NCBI GenBank assembly: GCA_949840935.1
Contig: CATKXX010000012.1
Location: 1 to 64,000, forward strand
DNA length: 64,000 nt
Direction of reading: 5' to 3'
Source of the DNA: an uncultured Acetatifactor sp.
GTDB taxonomy: Bacteria > Bacillota > Clostridia > Lachnospirales > Lachnospiraceae
A model generated the notes under the pieces. The model saw nothing but the letters and a program-made list of their open reading frames with translations, was not told the origin of the DNA and searched no databases. The position numbers were made by a program, and so were the translations under genes. Below are positions 52,761 to 62,193 of the stretch, piece after piece (the first letter of the stretch is position 1; every line of letters begins with the position of its first letter).

Positions 52761-54314
52761 CCCTTTCCGGCATTTTCCTTCCTGCTTTGCATATATAAGC
52801 CATTGCAGCAGGCTCCTGTACCCCACTGCCGCGCAGGGGAACATGAACAGGTAATAAGGCAGGATATATCTGGTCTTCGCCTCCCACAGCAGGCTGAAAC
52901 AAAAACCGCCTATGACTGCCACGGCCAAAATATGCCTCAAAATACCTTTTTCCTCCCTCACCGCAAGCAGGAACCAGAAGAACATCCCCAGATACACCAC
53001 CATCTGCACCCTGTCACAAACCTCCAGCACCGTCCAGAAGTCCTCCTCGCTGACACGCCATGCCAGCGAGCCCTCCCGGGGAGGGCTGCCCTGACGGTAA
53101 TCCGCCGTAAAGTAGAGGGACTGACAGAGCGGCCCGTTCCACTGGGACAGAAGTTTTTTCCCGTAAAACTCCGCTGCACGGGCAGGCTCCTCCACAAAAT
53201 ATGCCATCCTGCCCCTCAATTCCCGAAGCCCTTCCTCCTTCATCTTGTCATAATCAAATTCTGTTTTATAATATACGTCTTTCTGATAATTATTATCCCA
53301 GCCGCAGCCATGGCTGCTCTCCTGCATTCCCATGGCCAGGGTAACAGCCGTAGGAATCCCCTTCGACCGCTCCACCCCGGAACGCACTTCGTACATCCGG
53401 TAAATCCCGGCAAAAAGCACTGCCGGGAGCGCCACAGCCATGGCCAGCGCAGCCAGAAGCCTTCTGTCAGGACTACCGGCCAGATGCACCAGCACCACAA
53501 GCGCCAGTGCCACAAATACAATGGTAGTGTTCTGCCTTACCAGCTGCGCCAGCGTCAGCGACAAGATCATCCCCGCGAGATACCATGCCTTCTTCCTCTT
53601 TTCATAACGGCACAGAAAAAGGGCGCCCAGAAATGCAAAAAAGATGCTGAAAACATCCCCATACACCCACGCAGTGTAAAAAAACAGCGGGAAGCACAGG
53701 CTGATCATCAGACAGTATATGATTTCCGCACTGAAGCTGCCGCTCCATTCCTTCACCAGCAGATACCCCGTATAGACAATTCCCCCGGCGGCCAGCGCAT
53801 TCAATACCTGCAGAGGCCGGTACTGGAAGGGCTGGATCACATGATAGAACAGCTCCACCAGGGAGGTCAGCCCCAGCTGGTAAGGATATATATGACAGTA
53901 GCCTCCCTGCTCCAGGAAGGAAAAGTCACCCATCCGGAAATAAGAGGCTCCTCCATAAATAAACGCCTGGTCTCCCATAGGCAGTCTTTCCGCAGAGAAA
54001 ATCCACCAGCAGCTCACCAGAAAAGCCCACAGAGCCGCCAGCACAGCCGCCACTCCTGCGACCGGCCTGCAGGCCGCCCCCATCTTCTTTTCCAACAGGA
54101 ACAGGCCGCCCAGGAGGCTTACACAGGAAACTGCCGACAGAAGGTTTGCCGGCACATTATCCCACCTGTGCAGGGAAACCTCCTCGCCTCCGGGCAGCAT
54201 ATACCAGGTATCCGCCAACGCGCACAGGACAAGGAGCAGCATCATGGCTGCTCCCACCGTCCTGACAATCCCGAAGCCCATTTTATGGAACCCTTCACAA
54301 GCCTTCTTATACAT
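52755..54314 (-). CDS. GT39/GT83-like polytopic membrane protein
   Basis: 519 residues with about ten membrane segments. The first outer loop has the pattern of lipid-linked sugar glycosyltransferases (RLPMGDQAFIYGGASYFRMGDFSFLEQGGYCHIYPYQ...), with acidic residues after the first spans as in GT39 (Pmt)-like proteins. ATG 54314 overlaps the upstream uridine-kinase-like gene by eight bases. A C-terminal span ends with a short basic tail. It probably transfers sugars to a surface polymer or lipid; donor and acceptor are unknown. Confidence 0.75.
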   Translation of the reverse strand: MYKKACEGFHKMGFGIVRTVGAAMMLLLVLCALADTWYMLPGGEEVSLHRWDNVPANLLSAVSCVSLLGGLFLLEKKMGAACRPVAGVAAVLAALWAFLVSCWWIFSAERLPMGDQAFIYGGASYFRMGDFSFLEQGGYCHIYPYQLGLTSLVELFYHVIQPFQYRPLQVLNALAAGGIVYTGYLLVKEWSGSFSAEIIYCLMISLCFPLFFYTAWVYGDVFSIFFAFLGALFLCRYEKRKKAWYLAGMILSLTLAQLVRQNTTIVFVALALVVLVHLAGSPDRRLLAALAMAVALPAVLFAGIYRMYEVRSGVERSKGIPTAVTLAMGMQESSHGCGWDNNYQKDVYYKTEFDYDKMKEEGLRELRGRMAYFVEEPARAAEFYGKKLLSQWNGPLCQSLYFTADYRQGSPPREGSLAWRVSEEDFWTVLEVCDRVQMVVYLGMFFWFLLAVREEKGILRHILAVAVIGGFCFSLLWEAKTRYILPYYLFMFPCAAVGYRSLLQWLIYAKQEGKCRKGL

Positions 54315-55962
54315 TGAAGCAGCTGCCTCCCACAAACTCCCTGCATATGGAATTATTGGGCAGGCCCTCGCTGGGCATTCCCAGAAAATAATTCAGAAAT
54401 TTCAAAAGCCTCTTAGCCTCGTAATATTCCGGATCTCCCTTGGGAATCTGGAACAGCAGCGGCTCAGCAAAGGTCTTCAGCACCGCCAGCTCATAAATCT
54501 GCGCGGAATTAAACATGGCGTCCGCATCCTCCTGAAAGGGGAAGATGTTCTCCTCCTCGCCCCTGCGGACGGAGGCCCACATGCCGATCGTCCCCTGTGC
54601 CGCTGTCCCCCTGGTACGGGCATCCCTGATCATCCTGCGCAGCAGACGCCCGTCAGTGGTGGGGATACGGTTGTGGGCATCAATATTCAGAGTGGTCAGC
54701 GCACTGATATATATCTTATACTTACTCTCATCAGGCAGCGCATAGGACATCTTCTTGTTTAATCCGTGAATCCCCTCTATCACCAGGATATCATCCGCCC
54801 CAAGCTGCTTAAAGCTTCCCCTGTACTCCCTCTTTCCGGTCTTAAAGTTGAATTCCGGGAGCTCCACCCTCTCCCCTGCCAGAAGCTTCGTCATATCCTC
54901 ATTAAACTGCTTCACATCAATGGCTTCCAGGCACTCGAAATTGTATTTGCCGTTCTCATCCTTCGGGGTCTTCTCCCTGTCCACGAAATAATTGTCCAGC
55001 GCAATGGGATGGGGGGTCTTTCCCAGCGTCCTCAGCTGGATGGACAACCTGTGGGAAAAGCTGGTCTTTCCGGAGGAGGAAGGGCCTGCGATCATAACGA
55101 ACTTTACATTCTCATGCTCCGTGATCTCCCTGGCGATCTCCGCAATCTTGCGCTCCTGCTCCGCCTCCTGAATCAGCAGCAGGTCGCTCAGGGAACCGCT
55201 GCATATCTGGTCATTCAGATCACCCACCGTCTCAATCCCTATCTTCTTTCCCCATTCCGTAGAAGCCTGCATGGTCTGGAACAGCTTTCTCTGCTCCCGG
55301 AAGGGCTCCACCAGAGTGGGATGCTTCTGGGTGGGAAGAAGCAGCATAAAGCCCTCATCATACGCAATGACGTCAAACCACTTCACATATCCCGCGTTGG
55401 GCAGCATATATCCGTAATAATAATCATAATAGCCTTGAATTTCATATATATTCACGGCGGAGCTCATCCGGTAGCGGAACAGCTTCTCCTTGTCCCTCAT
55501 ACCATGTGTCCTGAACAGCTCCATGGCCTCCTCCAGGGGATAAGAGCGCTTCTTAAAGGGCGCGCCCTCCGCCACAAGCTGTTCCATACGCCCCTTTAAG
55601 AGCGCTGCGTTTTCCTCCGTGGCAGGAATCCTGCCCTCAGAGCTGACGTAATGGCCGTGACCGATGGCAAATTCCACCCTGGTATTCTGCGCCGTCTCCG
55701 CACCGAACAGATCGTGTACCGCCTTCAGAAACAGCATGGTGGCAGTCCTCACATAGGTCTTATACCCCACGGCATCCCCCAGGGTAAAGAACCCCACCTC
55801 ACAGTCCCTGGTCACCTTTTTAAATAATTCCCTGATCTTACCGTTTGCCGCTGCAACAGCGATCATCCCGTCATATTCCCTCTGATGCTCCGCCGCAATG
55901 GCTTCAAAGGAGGTTCCCTGTTCATACTGTTTCTGTTCCCCTCGAACCGTAACCGTGACCAT
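54307..55962 (-). CDS. TGS-domain nucleoside (uridine) kinase-like protein
   Basis: 551 residues. The N-terminal TGS and SAD-like segments (about 1-240) are related to threonyl-tRNA synthetase. A uridine/phosphoribulokinase-like P-loop domain follows: AGPSSSGKTSF (about 290-300), IALDNYFVDREKTP, FNFKTGKREYRG and RLLRRMIRDARTRGT. It may bind a tRNA-like or nucleotide ligand and phosphorylate it; substrate uncertain. Such fused proteins are common in Clostridia. It lies 41 bases after trmK. Confidence 0.88.
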   Translation of the reverse strand: MVTVTVRGEQKQYEQGTSFEAIAAEHQREYDGMIAVAAANGKIRELFKKVTRDCEVGFFTLGDAVGYKTYVRTATMLFLKAVHDLFGAETAQNTRVEFAIGHGHYVSSEGRIPATEENAALLKGRMEQLVAEGAPFKKRSYPLEEAMELFRTHGMRDKEKLFRYRMSSAVNIYEIQGYYDYYYGYMLPNAGYVKWFDVIAYDEGFMLLLPTQKHPTLVEPFREQRKLFQTMQASTEWGKKIGIETVGDLNDQICSGSLSDLLLIQEAEQERKIAEIAREITEHENVKFVMIAGPSSSGKTSFSHRLSIQLRTLGKTPHPIALDNYFVDREKTPKDENGKYNFECLEAIDVKQFNEDMTKLLAGERVELPEFNFKTGKREYRGSFKQLGADDILVIEGIHGLNKKMSYALPDESKYKIYISALTTLNIDAHNRIPTTDGRLLRRMIRDARTRGTAAQGTIGMWASVRRGEEENIFPFQEDADAMFNSAQIYELAVLKTFAEPLLFQIPKGDPEYYEAKRLLKFLNYFLGMPSEGLPNNSICREFVGGSCFNV

Positions 55963-56003
55963 ACCCTCTACCGTCCCTTCTTAAAATAAATAATGTGATA
56001 TCT

Positions 56004-57095
56004 CTAAAACAGTGCCAGCGCCTTCTCCAGCTGCCCCTTCTCCTGATACAGCTCCCTCTGCCTCTCCCGGCTCCTTGAAGTATCACTCTGCTGAAGCTGT
56101 TCCAGAAGCCTCTCCACGGCACGCAGCCGCCGGGATAGATACTGTCCCAGCACAGGATGTCTGCCCAGCAGGAGCTGCTCCCCATACAGGTCGTACAGCT
56201 CCTCCAAGTCCTCATGGCACAAAGCCTTGCTTCCCTGCTCCCGGAACAGAAGCCCTCCTGCGGGTGTCCGCTGCTTCTCCGGCCTGCGCCCTGCCTCCTG
56301 ATTGCCCCCTCCGTATACCGCCCTCATGGCAAAATAGTATTTCCCCTCCTCATACACCGCATCCTCCTGCAGGATCACAAAGCCCCCTGCCCTCAGGAAG
56401 CGGCGAAGTCCCGGTATTTCCGACTGTGGCTGCAGGATCAGCTCTTCAAAGGATCTTGTCTTTTCGCCGCCCTCTGTCAGAAGCCTCTCCATGAGCCTTC
56501 CACCCATTCCCGCACATACCAGGGTCTCTGCCTCACCGGTATGATATGCGGCAAGGCCGTCCGAAAGCCTCGTTTCTATGTATTCCTCCAGTCTATGGGC
56601 AGCGATATGCTCCTCAGCACCGGCAAGCGGCCCCTTCCTCACATCCATGGCGAGACAGCCCGGGCATTTCCCCGTCTGTACCAGATATATGGACAGGAAA
56701 GCATGATCGCAGCCCACATCCGCCACGCGGTTCCCTGCCGTCACCATACCCGCAAGCATCCGCAGCCTCTCTGAAAGCGCCACCGGTCTTTCCCTTCTAT
56801 CTATCAGGCCTCCCGTTTCCGCCGTCATTCCAGGTAGTCTTTCCGCTTCTGCCATCTGTCCAGGTAGTCTTTCCGCTTCTGCCCTCCGTCCAGATAGTCC
56901 TTTTGCTTCCGCCGTCAGTCCAGGTAGTCTTTCCGCTTCTGCCCTCCGTCCAGGCAGTCCTTTTGCTTTCGCCGTCATTCCAGGTAGTCTTTCCGCTTCT
57001 GCCCTCCGTCCAGATAGCCCTTTTGCTTCCGCCATCTGTCCAGGCAGCCCTCCTGCTTCTGCCATCTGTCCAGGCAGCCCTTTTGCTTCTGCCAT
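56004..57095 (-). CDS. trmK: tRNA (adenine22-N1)-methyltransferase with repeat-built N-terminal extension
   Basis: 363 residues. The enzyme part (about 103-363) has SAM motifs GNRVADVGCDHAFLSIYLV, AMDVRKGPL and VCAGMGGRLMERLL; TrmK methylates N1 of A22 in tRNA. The first 100 residues are ten 10-residue units ([20 protein letters not shown] and variants). The ATG at 57095 shares a base with the rpoD stop (TGATG), so the repeats are most likely translated. An initiation just before the enzyme core (e.g. at SERLRML) cannot be ruled out. It follows rpoD, as in Bacillus (yqfN). Confidence 0.88.
   Translation of the reverse strand: MAEAKGLPGQMAEAGGLPGQMAEAKGLSGRRAEAERLPGMTAKAKGLPGRRAEAERLPGLTAEAKGLSGRRAEAERLPGQMAEAERLPGMTAETGGLIDRRERPVALSERLRMLAGMVTAGNRVADVGCDHAFLSIYLVQTGKCPGCLAMDVRKGPLAGAEEHIAAHRLEEYIETRLSDGLAAYHTGEAETLVCAGMGGRLMERLLTEGGEKTRSFEELILQPQSEIPGLRRFLRAGGFVILQEDAVYEEGKYYFAMRAVYGGGNQEAGRRPEKQRTPAGGLLFREQGSKALCHEDLEELYDLYGEQLLLGRHPVLGQYLSRRLRAVERLLEQLQQSDTSRSRERQRELYQEKGQLEKALALF
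56799..57095. repeat. 30-bp coding tandem repeat at the trmK start
   Basis: TCCAGGTAGTC-type units begin at 56829, 56859, 56889, 56919, 56949, 56979, 57009, 57039 and 57069; a degenerate unit precedes the first. All stay in the trmK frame. Two alternating unit types (AEAERLPG and AEAKGLPG/SG) suggest a 60-bp higher-order duplication. Confidence 0.9.
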
Positions 57096-58204
57096 CAGTC
57101 CAGATAATCCTTCAGCTTCCGGCTGCGGCTGGGATGGCGCAGCTTGCGGAGTGCTTTGGCCTCGATCTGCCTGATGCGCTCACGAGTCACATTGAATTCC
57201 TTCCCCACTTCCTCCAGGGTGCGGGCCCTGCCGTCGTCCAGGCCGAATCTCAGGCGCAGCACCTTCTGCTCCCTCTCCGTCAATGTACCCAAAACCTCCA
57301 CCAGCTGTTCCTTCAGCAGCGTAAAGGCCGCCGCATCCGCAGGCACAGGCACATTGTCATCCTGGATAAAATCTCCCAGATGGCTGTCCTCCTCCTCACC
57401 GATGGGCGTTTCCAGGGAGACAGGCTCCTGGCTGATCTTTAATATTTCGCGCACGCGCTCCACAGGCATGTTCATCTCATCCGCAATCTCCTCCGGGGAA
57501 GGCTCGCGGCCAAGCTCCTGCAGCAGCTGCCTGCTGACCCGGATCAGTTTATTAATCGTCTCTACCATATGGACAGGGATACGGATTGTCCTCGCCTGAT
57601 CAGCGATTGCCCTGGTGATGGCCTGGCGGATCCACCAGGTCGCATATGTGGAAAACTTATATCCCTTGCGGTAATCAAACTTTTCCACAGCCTTGATCAG
57701 TCCCAGATTCCCCTCCTGGATCAGATCCAGGAACAACATGCCGCGCCCTACATATCTCTTTGCAATGCTTACCACCAGGCGCAGGTTCGCCTCCGCAAGG
57801 CGCTTCTTGGCCTCCTGGTCTCCCAGCTCCATACGTTTGGCCAGCTCAATTTCTTCCTCTGCAGATAAAAGGGGAACCTTACCAATCTCTTTCAGATACA
57901 TGCGGACAGGATCCTCGATGTTGATGCCGTCGGGGACGGTGAGATCCAGGTTCTCCACATCCACCTCATCCTCGTCAGTGAGGATGATCTCCTCGTCGTC
58001 TACATCATCATCCGTGATACGCAGCACATCCACCGTGTTCTGTTCCAGGATCTCCAGAATCTTTTCAAACTGCTCCTCCTCCAGAGGCATGTCCGCAAAA
58101 AATTCACTGATCTCCTGATATTCCAGAACATTCTTTTTCTTTTTGGCGAGACTGAGCAGTTCCTTTATCTTCTCGTCAAATTTTGTCTGTGTGTTTTCAT
58201 CCAT
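57095..58204 (-). CDS. rpoD: Housekeeping RNA polymerase sigma factor (SigA)
   Basis: 369 residues from ATG 58204 with a GGAAGGATGG site upstream. Region 1.1 ([28 protein letters not shown]), 1.2 ([28 protein letters not shown]), 2 ([56 protein letters not shown]) and 4.2 ([26 protein letters not shown]) are complete. It recognises the TTGACA/TATAAT promoters listed in this window. Order dgt-dnaG-rpoD-trmK is the classic Firmicute macromolecular synthesis arrangement. Confidence 0.97.
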   Translation of the reverse strand: MDENTQTKFDEKIKELLSLAKKKKNVLEYQEISEFFADMPLEEEQFEKILEILEQNTVDVLRITDDDVDDEEIILTDEDEVDVENLDLTVPDGINIEDPVRMYLKEIGKVPLLSAEEEIELAKRMELGDQEAKKRLAEANLRLVVSIAKRYVGRGMLFLDLIQEGNLGLIKAVEKFDYRKGYKFSTYATWWIRQAITRAIADQARTIRIPVHMVETINKLIRVSRQLLQELGREPSPEEIADEMNMPVERVREILKISQEPVSLETPIGEEEDSHLGDFIQDDNVPVPADAAAFTLLKEQLVEVLGTLTEREQKVLRLRFGLDDGRARTLEEVGKEFNVTRERIRQIEAKALRKLRHPSRSRKLKDYLD

Positions 58205-58264
58205 TGTATTGGTTCCATCCTTCCTTATAATCATGCAATTTGTGAATTTTCATTAGTCTTTGTT

Positions 58265-60037
58265 CTAATCTAGGGAAATATGCGTTCTCGCAAGCTCCTC
58301 CAGGGCTTTCTTGCCCTCTATCACCTGATTCAGGGCACTTACATCCGTTCCCAGCTTTGCCGTATAATATTCATAGCTGTTCTTTTTTACCGCAAGGACA
58401 ATGTCGTGGAACGCCTTCTCGCGCTCCTGCCCGGTAGTCAACTCCGGCAGCTTTGTGTGGAAAAGGGCCGCCGCCTCCCTCTGCTCCTCCTCGTCCTCGA
58501 ACATGCTGATAATGCCCGCAGGATTGTAGCTTCCCTGCTCCAGCTCCCGGAAGAGCCTCTCCGCCACCTTGCGGTAGATTTCCTCCGTAAAGTCCTGCGC
58601 CGTAATATATTTCCGTATCTTTTCAAAGAGGGAGGGCTCGTCCGTCACCCAGGTGATCAAAAGCCTCTGGGATCTTTTCGCGCTCTCCTCCGGCTTATTC
58701 TTCTGCTGTACACCGGACTTCGGCCTGGATATGGGCTTCGCCAGCCCTGTCTGGGCCGCATAGCCCGTCACCAGCCTTCTCAGGTTATCCACGCCGATAA
58801 AATACTTCTCCGCCACCGCCTGCAGATAATTTTCCCTCTCCACGTCCTCCGTAAACCCACAGAGCTTTCTCGCTATCTCGCGATGGAACCTGGTTTTGGA
58901 CTCGGGATCTTTCATGTCGAACTGCCCTTCCAGAATACGGATTTCAAAAAAGAAGCTGTTCTCCGCCTGCGCGATCCTCTCCTCAAAGGCTTCCCTGCCC
59001 AGAGCCTTCATAAACTCATCGGGATCCTTATAGGGCCGCATGTTGATGACCTTTCCTGACAGCCCTGCCTCCCGAAGGATGCCAATCCCCCTGAGAGCCG
59101 CCTTGACCCCCGCTCCGTCACTGTCGTATGCCAGGAGCACACTGTCCGTATACCGTCTCAACAGCCCCGCCTGCTCCGGGGTAAACGCCGTTCCCAGGGA
59201 GGCCACTGCCTGGGTGAAACCCGCCTGGTGCATGGCAATCACATCCATATATCCCTCACAGAGGATCACATTGCCGCTTCTGGCTGTCCTGGCGAAATTC
59301 AGTCCATACAGGTTTCTTCTCTTGTCAAAGATGGGGGTCTCCGGCGAATTCAGGTACTTCGGTTCCCCGTCTCCCATCACACGCCCGCCGAAGCCTATGA
59401 CCCTGTGGTTGATATCCTGTATGGGGTACATGACCCTGTTCCAGAACTGGCTTACCAGCCCGCGTTTTTCCGAATAACTGGCCAGCCCCGCCTCCTTGAT
59501 CAGCTCGTCCTCGTATCCCCTGCTGCGGAGATACTTCACCAGCCCGGCGCCGTCCTTCCCCGCATACCCAAGTCCGAATTTGTGCATGGTCTCATCGGAA
59601 AGCTCTCTTTTACTCAGGTATTCATATCCAATCCTGCCGTGAGGGCTTCGCAGCTGGAAATAAAAGAATTTGGCCGCTTCCTTACAGACCTCCAGAAGCC
59701 TGGCCCTTTTGTTCTCCCGCCTGCGCGCCTCCTCGCTGTATTCCACCTCCGGCAGCTGCACCCCGGCGCGGTCGGCGAGCAGCTTCACCGCCTCCTGGAA
59801 AGAATAATTCTCATACTTCATGATAAAGGTATAGACATTCCCGCTGACGCCGCATCCGAAGCAGTGGAACATCTGCTTGCTGCCGGACACGGAAAAAGAA
59901 GGGGTCTTCTCATTATGAAAGGGACAGCAGGCCCAATGGTTGCTGCCCTTCTTCTGCATTTTCAGATAGCCTGAAATGACATCCACTATATCGTTTTTTG
60001 CTCTGATTTCCTCTACAAGCTCTTCCGGATAAAACAT
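58265..60037 (-). CDS. dnaG: DNA primase
   Basis: 590 residues. The CHC2 zinc-binding domain is present (Cys38-Pro-Phe-His41, Cys-Phe-Gly-Cys at about 59-62), followed by the Toprim core (ILCEGYMDVIAMHQAGF, LLAYDSDGAGVKAALRG) and a helicase-binding-like C-terminal part. It makes RNA primers on the lagging strand. About 60 bases separate it from rpoD. ATG 60037 has AGAGAGG nine bases upstream. Confidence 0.97.
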   Translation of the reverse strand: MFYPEELVEEIRAKNDIVDVISGYLKMQKKGSNHWACCPFHNEKTPSFSVSGSKQMFHCFGCGVSGNVYTFIMKYENYSFQEAVKLLADRAGVQLPEVEYSEEARRRENKRARLLEVCKEAAKFFYFQLRSPHGRIGYEYLSKRELSDETMHKFGLGYAGKDGAGLVKYLRSRGYEDELIKEAGLASYSEKRGLVSQFWNRVMYPIQDINHRVIGFGGRVMGDGEPKYLNSPETPIFDKRRNLYGLNFARTARSGNVILCEGYMDVIAMHQAGFTQAVASLGTAFTPEQAGLLRRYTDSVLLAYDSDGAGVKAALRGIGILREAGLSGKVINMRPYKDPDEFMKALGREAFEERIAQAENSFFFEIRILEGQFDMKDPESKTRFHREIARKLCGFTEDVERENYLQAVAEKYFIGVDNLRRLVTGYAAQTGLAKPISRPKSGVQQKNKPEESAKRSQRLLITWVTDEPSLFEKIRKYITAQDFTEEIYRKVAERLFRELEQGSYNPAGIISMFEDEEEQREAAALFHTKLPELTTGQEREKAFHDIVLAVKKNSYEYYTAKLGTDVSALNQVIEGKKALEELARTHISLD

Positions 60038-60081
60038 TTATGCCTCTCTTGGTCATCCCTCTGTAACCATATGGCCGCGGC

Positions 60082-61086
60082 CTAAATCGACCATGACTTC
60101 GGTACATATATGGCATCATAGGTTGCAATCGCAAACCGGTCCGTCATGGCGGCTATGTAGTCACAGACCACCTGCTCCCTGGGTTCCCCCTCGGAAAGCA
60201 GATCCAGAAATTCCTCCGGCAGCTTGCCGGTGTGCTTCATGAAATGCTGGTACAGTGTCTCCGTCAGTCTCTCCGCCTTGCCCTCCTCGCTTTTGGCCAC
60301 CGGATTCTGGTACACATTGTCAAACATAAACTGCCGCATATCCATCATCGCCTTCGCGATGGCATCGGACATACAGATATCGTTTTTCCCCATGCTGTTT
60401 GTGACAATATCGTGTACAAAGTGATCCAGCCTCTCACTGGGAGTACAGCCGATCACATCGCGAATCTCCTTTGGCACGTCCGTCTCCCTCAGGATGCCCG
60501 CCCGCACCGCATCATCCATGTCGTGGTGGATATAGGAAATCTTATCCGAAAGCCTTACCACCTTGCCCTCCAGCGTATGGGGCTTCCCGGTAGTCTGATG
60601 GTTCAGGATCCCGTCCCGCGCCTCATATGTAAGGTTCAGCCCCTGCCCGTGCCTCTCCAGTCTGTCAACAGTTCTCACACTCTGCTGACTGTGTTCAAAA
60701 CCAATGGGGCATACCCGGTTCAAAGCCCTCTCCCCCGCATGGCCGAAGGGCGTATGCCCCAGGTCGTGCCCCAAGGCGATAGCCTCCACCAGATCCTCAT
60801 TCAGCCTGAGTGCCTTCGCTATGGTTCTGGCATTCTGGGAAACCTCCAGCGTATGCGTAAGCCGGGTCCTGTAATGATCCCCCTCCGGCGACAGAAATAC
60901 CTGCGTCTTGTCCTTCAGGCGCCGAAACGCCTTACAATGCAATATCTTATCCCTGTCCCTCTGGAACGCGGGGCGGATATCGCATTCTGTCTCCGGCCTG
61001 CTCCTCCCCTTTGAATTCATGCTGAGCGAAGCATAAGGGCTCAGGTATTCCTTCTCCCTCAGCTCCAGGCTTTCTCTTATCGTCAT
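60082..61086 (-). CDS. dgt: Deoxynucleotide triphosphohydrolase (Dgt-like HD protein)
   Basis: 334 residues from ATG 61086 (AGAGG five bases upstream); an upstream in-frame ATG gives an unconserved leader. HD-domain metal ligands are in RTRLTHTLEVSQNARTIA and GHDLGHTPFGHAGE, with SDKISYIHHDMDDA further on. It hydrolyses dNTPs to nucleoside and triphosphate; substrate range is unknown. It sits upstream of dnaG, as in many Clostridia. Confidence 0.92.
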   Translation of the reverse strand: MTIRESLELREKEYLSPYASLSMNSKGRSRPETECDIRPAFQRDRDKILHCKAFRRLKDKTQVFLSPEGDHYRTRLTHTLEVSQNARTIAKALRLNEDLVEAIALGHDLGHTPFGHAGERALNRVCPIGFEHSQQSVRTVDRLERHGQGLNLTYEARDGILNHQTTGKPHTLEGKVVRLSDKISYIHHDMDDAVRAGILRETDVPKEIRDVIGCTPSERLDHFVHDIVTNSMGKNDICMSDAIAKAMMDMRQFMFDNVYQNPVAKSEEGKAERLTETLYQHFMKHTGKLPEEFLDLLSEGEPREQVVCDYIAAMTDRFAIATYDAIYVPKSWSI

Positions 61087-61225
61087 GTCTGCCTCTTTTC
61101 CGACGCTGTCCGCGTCACTGGGGACATCGACTGTCCCTGAGCAGGAAACCATTCTCCTATTATAGGTATTCTGCGCCGGAAGGGAAATTCCTTTTTATTT
61201 TGTTATAATATTTTAAAAAGCCATC

Positions 61226-62122
61226 TTACCTGCAGATATCATAAATGAACTCCGCATTTTTATCCATGGCATCCCTCGCCGCCTTCACGGGGGACATCTG
61301 AAATACATGCCACATCCCCGGATAGACGTCCATCTTTACAGAAACGTTCACATCCACAAGCGCCTGGTGAAGCCGGGTAGCGTCACTGAGCAGTATCTCA
61401 TTTTCCCCCACCTGGATATAGGTGGGCGGGAAGCCGGTAAAATCACCAAACAGAGGGGATACCATGGGATTCTTTAAGTCCTGCCCCTCCGCATAGGCCA
61501 GGATCATGCGGTCTATGTATTCTTTATTCAACACAGGATCCACCGCCGCCTTTGTGGCAAAGGATTCCCCGGAGGATGTCAGGTCTGTCCAGGGCGACAT
61601 CAGGGCAATCCCCCTGGGCAACAGCCTTCCCTCCTCCTTCAGCCTTAACACCAGGGTCAGAGCCAGGTTCCCTCCCGCGGAATCCCCCGTAAGGATCACG
61701 TCCCTCGCCCCATAACCCAGCAGCATCAGGTAATCCCATGCCCTCATGGCATCCTCAAGCGCCGCGGGACAGGGAAATTCCGGAGCCAGCCTGTAATCAA
61801 AACAGAAGACATCCATGGAGGTGGACATGGCCAGCTTGGAGGTCAGTGTCCTGGCATATTTGCTGCTCCCGGTGGAATACCCGCCTCCGTGACAGTGCAG
61901 GATCACATACTTTTTCATATGGGCCCGGTTGACGCTGACCCACTCGCCGTACATGCCGTCCACATCCATCTCCCGATACTGTATATCCCTGGAATTACTT
62001 AAGATTGCCCCGATATAATCCTGGGACTGCCTGTGCTTCTCTATATCGGGGTTTTCCACGATACCGTGCACCCGCCTGATGAGCTGCATTAAGTTCTGAT
62101 TCCGTTTTTCATCCATGTCCAT
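61226..62122 (-). CDS. HSL-family alpha/beta hydrolase (esterase)
   Basis: 298 residues, cytoplasmic. The oxyanion HGGG motif is HCHGGGYSTGS (about 75-85), the nucleophile is in GDSAGGNLAL (about 145-154), and the C-terminal His is in GMWHVFQM. It resembles acetyl esterase Aes and hormone-sensitive lipase. It follows the DUF6320-like gene and a condensation-type acyltransferase, so it may remove or exchange acyl groups made by that enzyme (inference). Confidence 0.9.
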   Translation of the reverse strand: MDMDEKRNQNLMQLIRRVHGIVENPDIEKHRQSQDYIGAILSNSRDIQYREMDVDGMYGEWVSVNRAHMKKYVILHCHGGGYSTGSSKYARTLTSKLAMSTSMDVFCFDYRLAPEFPCPAALEDAMRAWDYLMLLGYGARDVILTGDSAGGNLALTLVLRLKEEGRLLPRGIALMSPWTDLTSSGESFATKAAVDPVLNKEYIDRMILAYAEGQDLKNPMVSPLFGDFTGFPPTYIQVGENEILLSDATRLHQALVDVNVSVKMDVYPGMWHVFQMSPVKAARDAMDKNAEFIYDICR

Positions 62123-62193
62123 GGTCTCCTGCCCGTCATAGTAAGCATCCCCACTGCATGCAATGGGGAATCAATATCATTCTTTTACTGTTA

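Noticed and set aside
52518-54317. 599-codon open frame on the plus strand
   Set aside because: It runs through the RNase P RNA and antisense to a clear membrane-protein gene, and its product is low-complexity with no recognisable domain.
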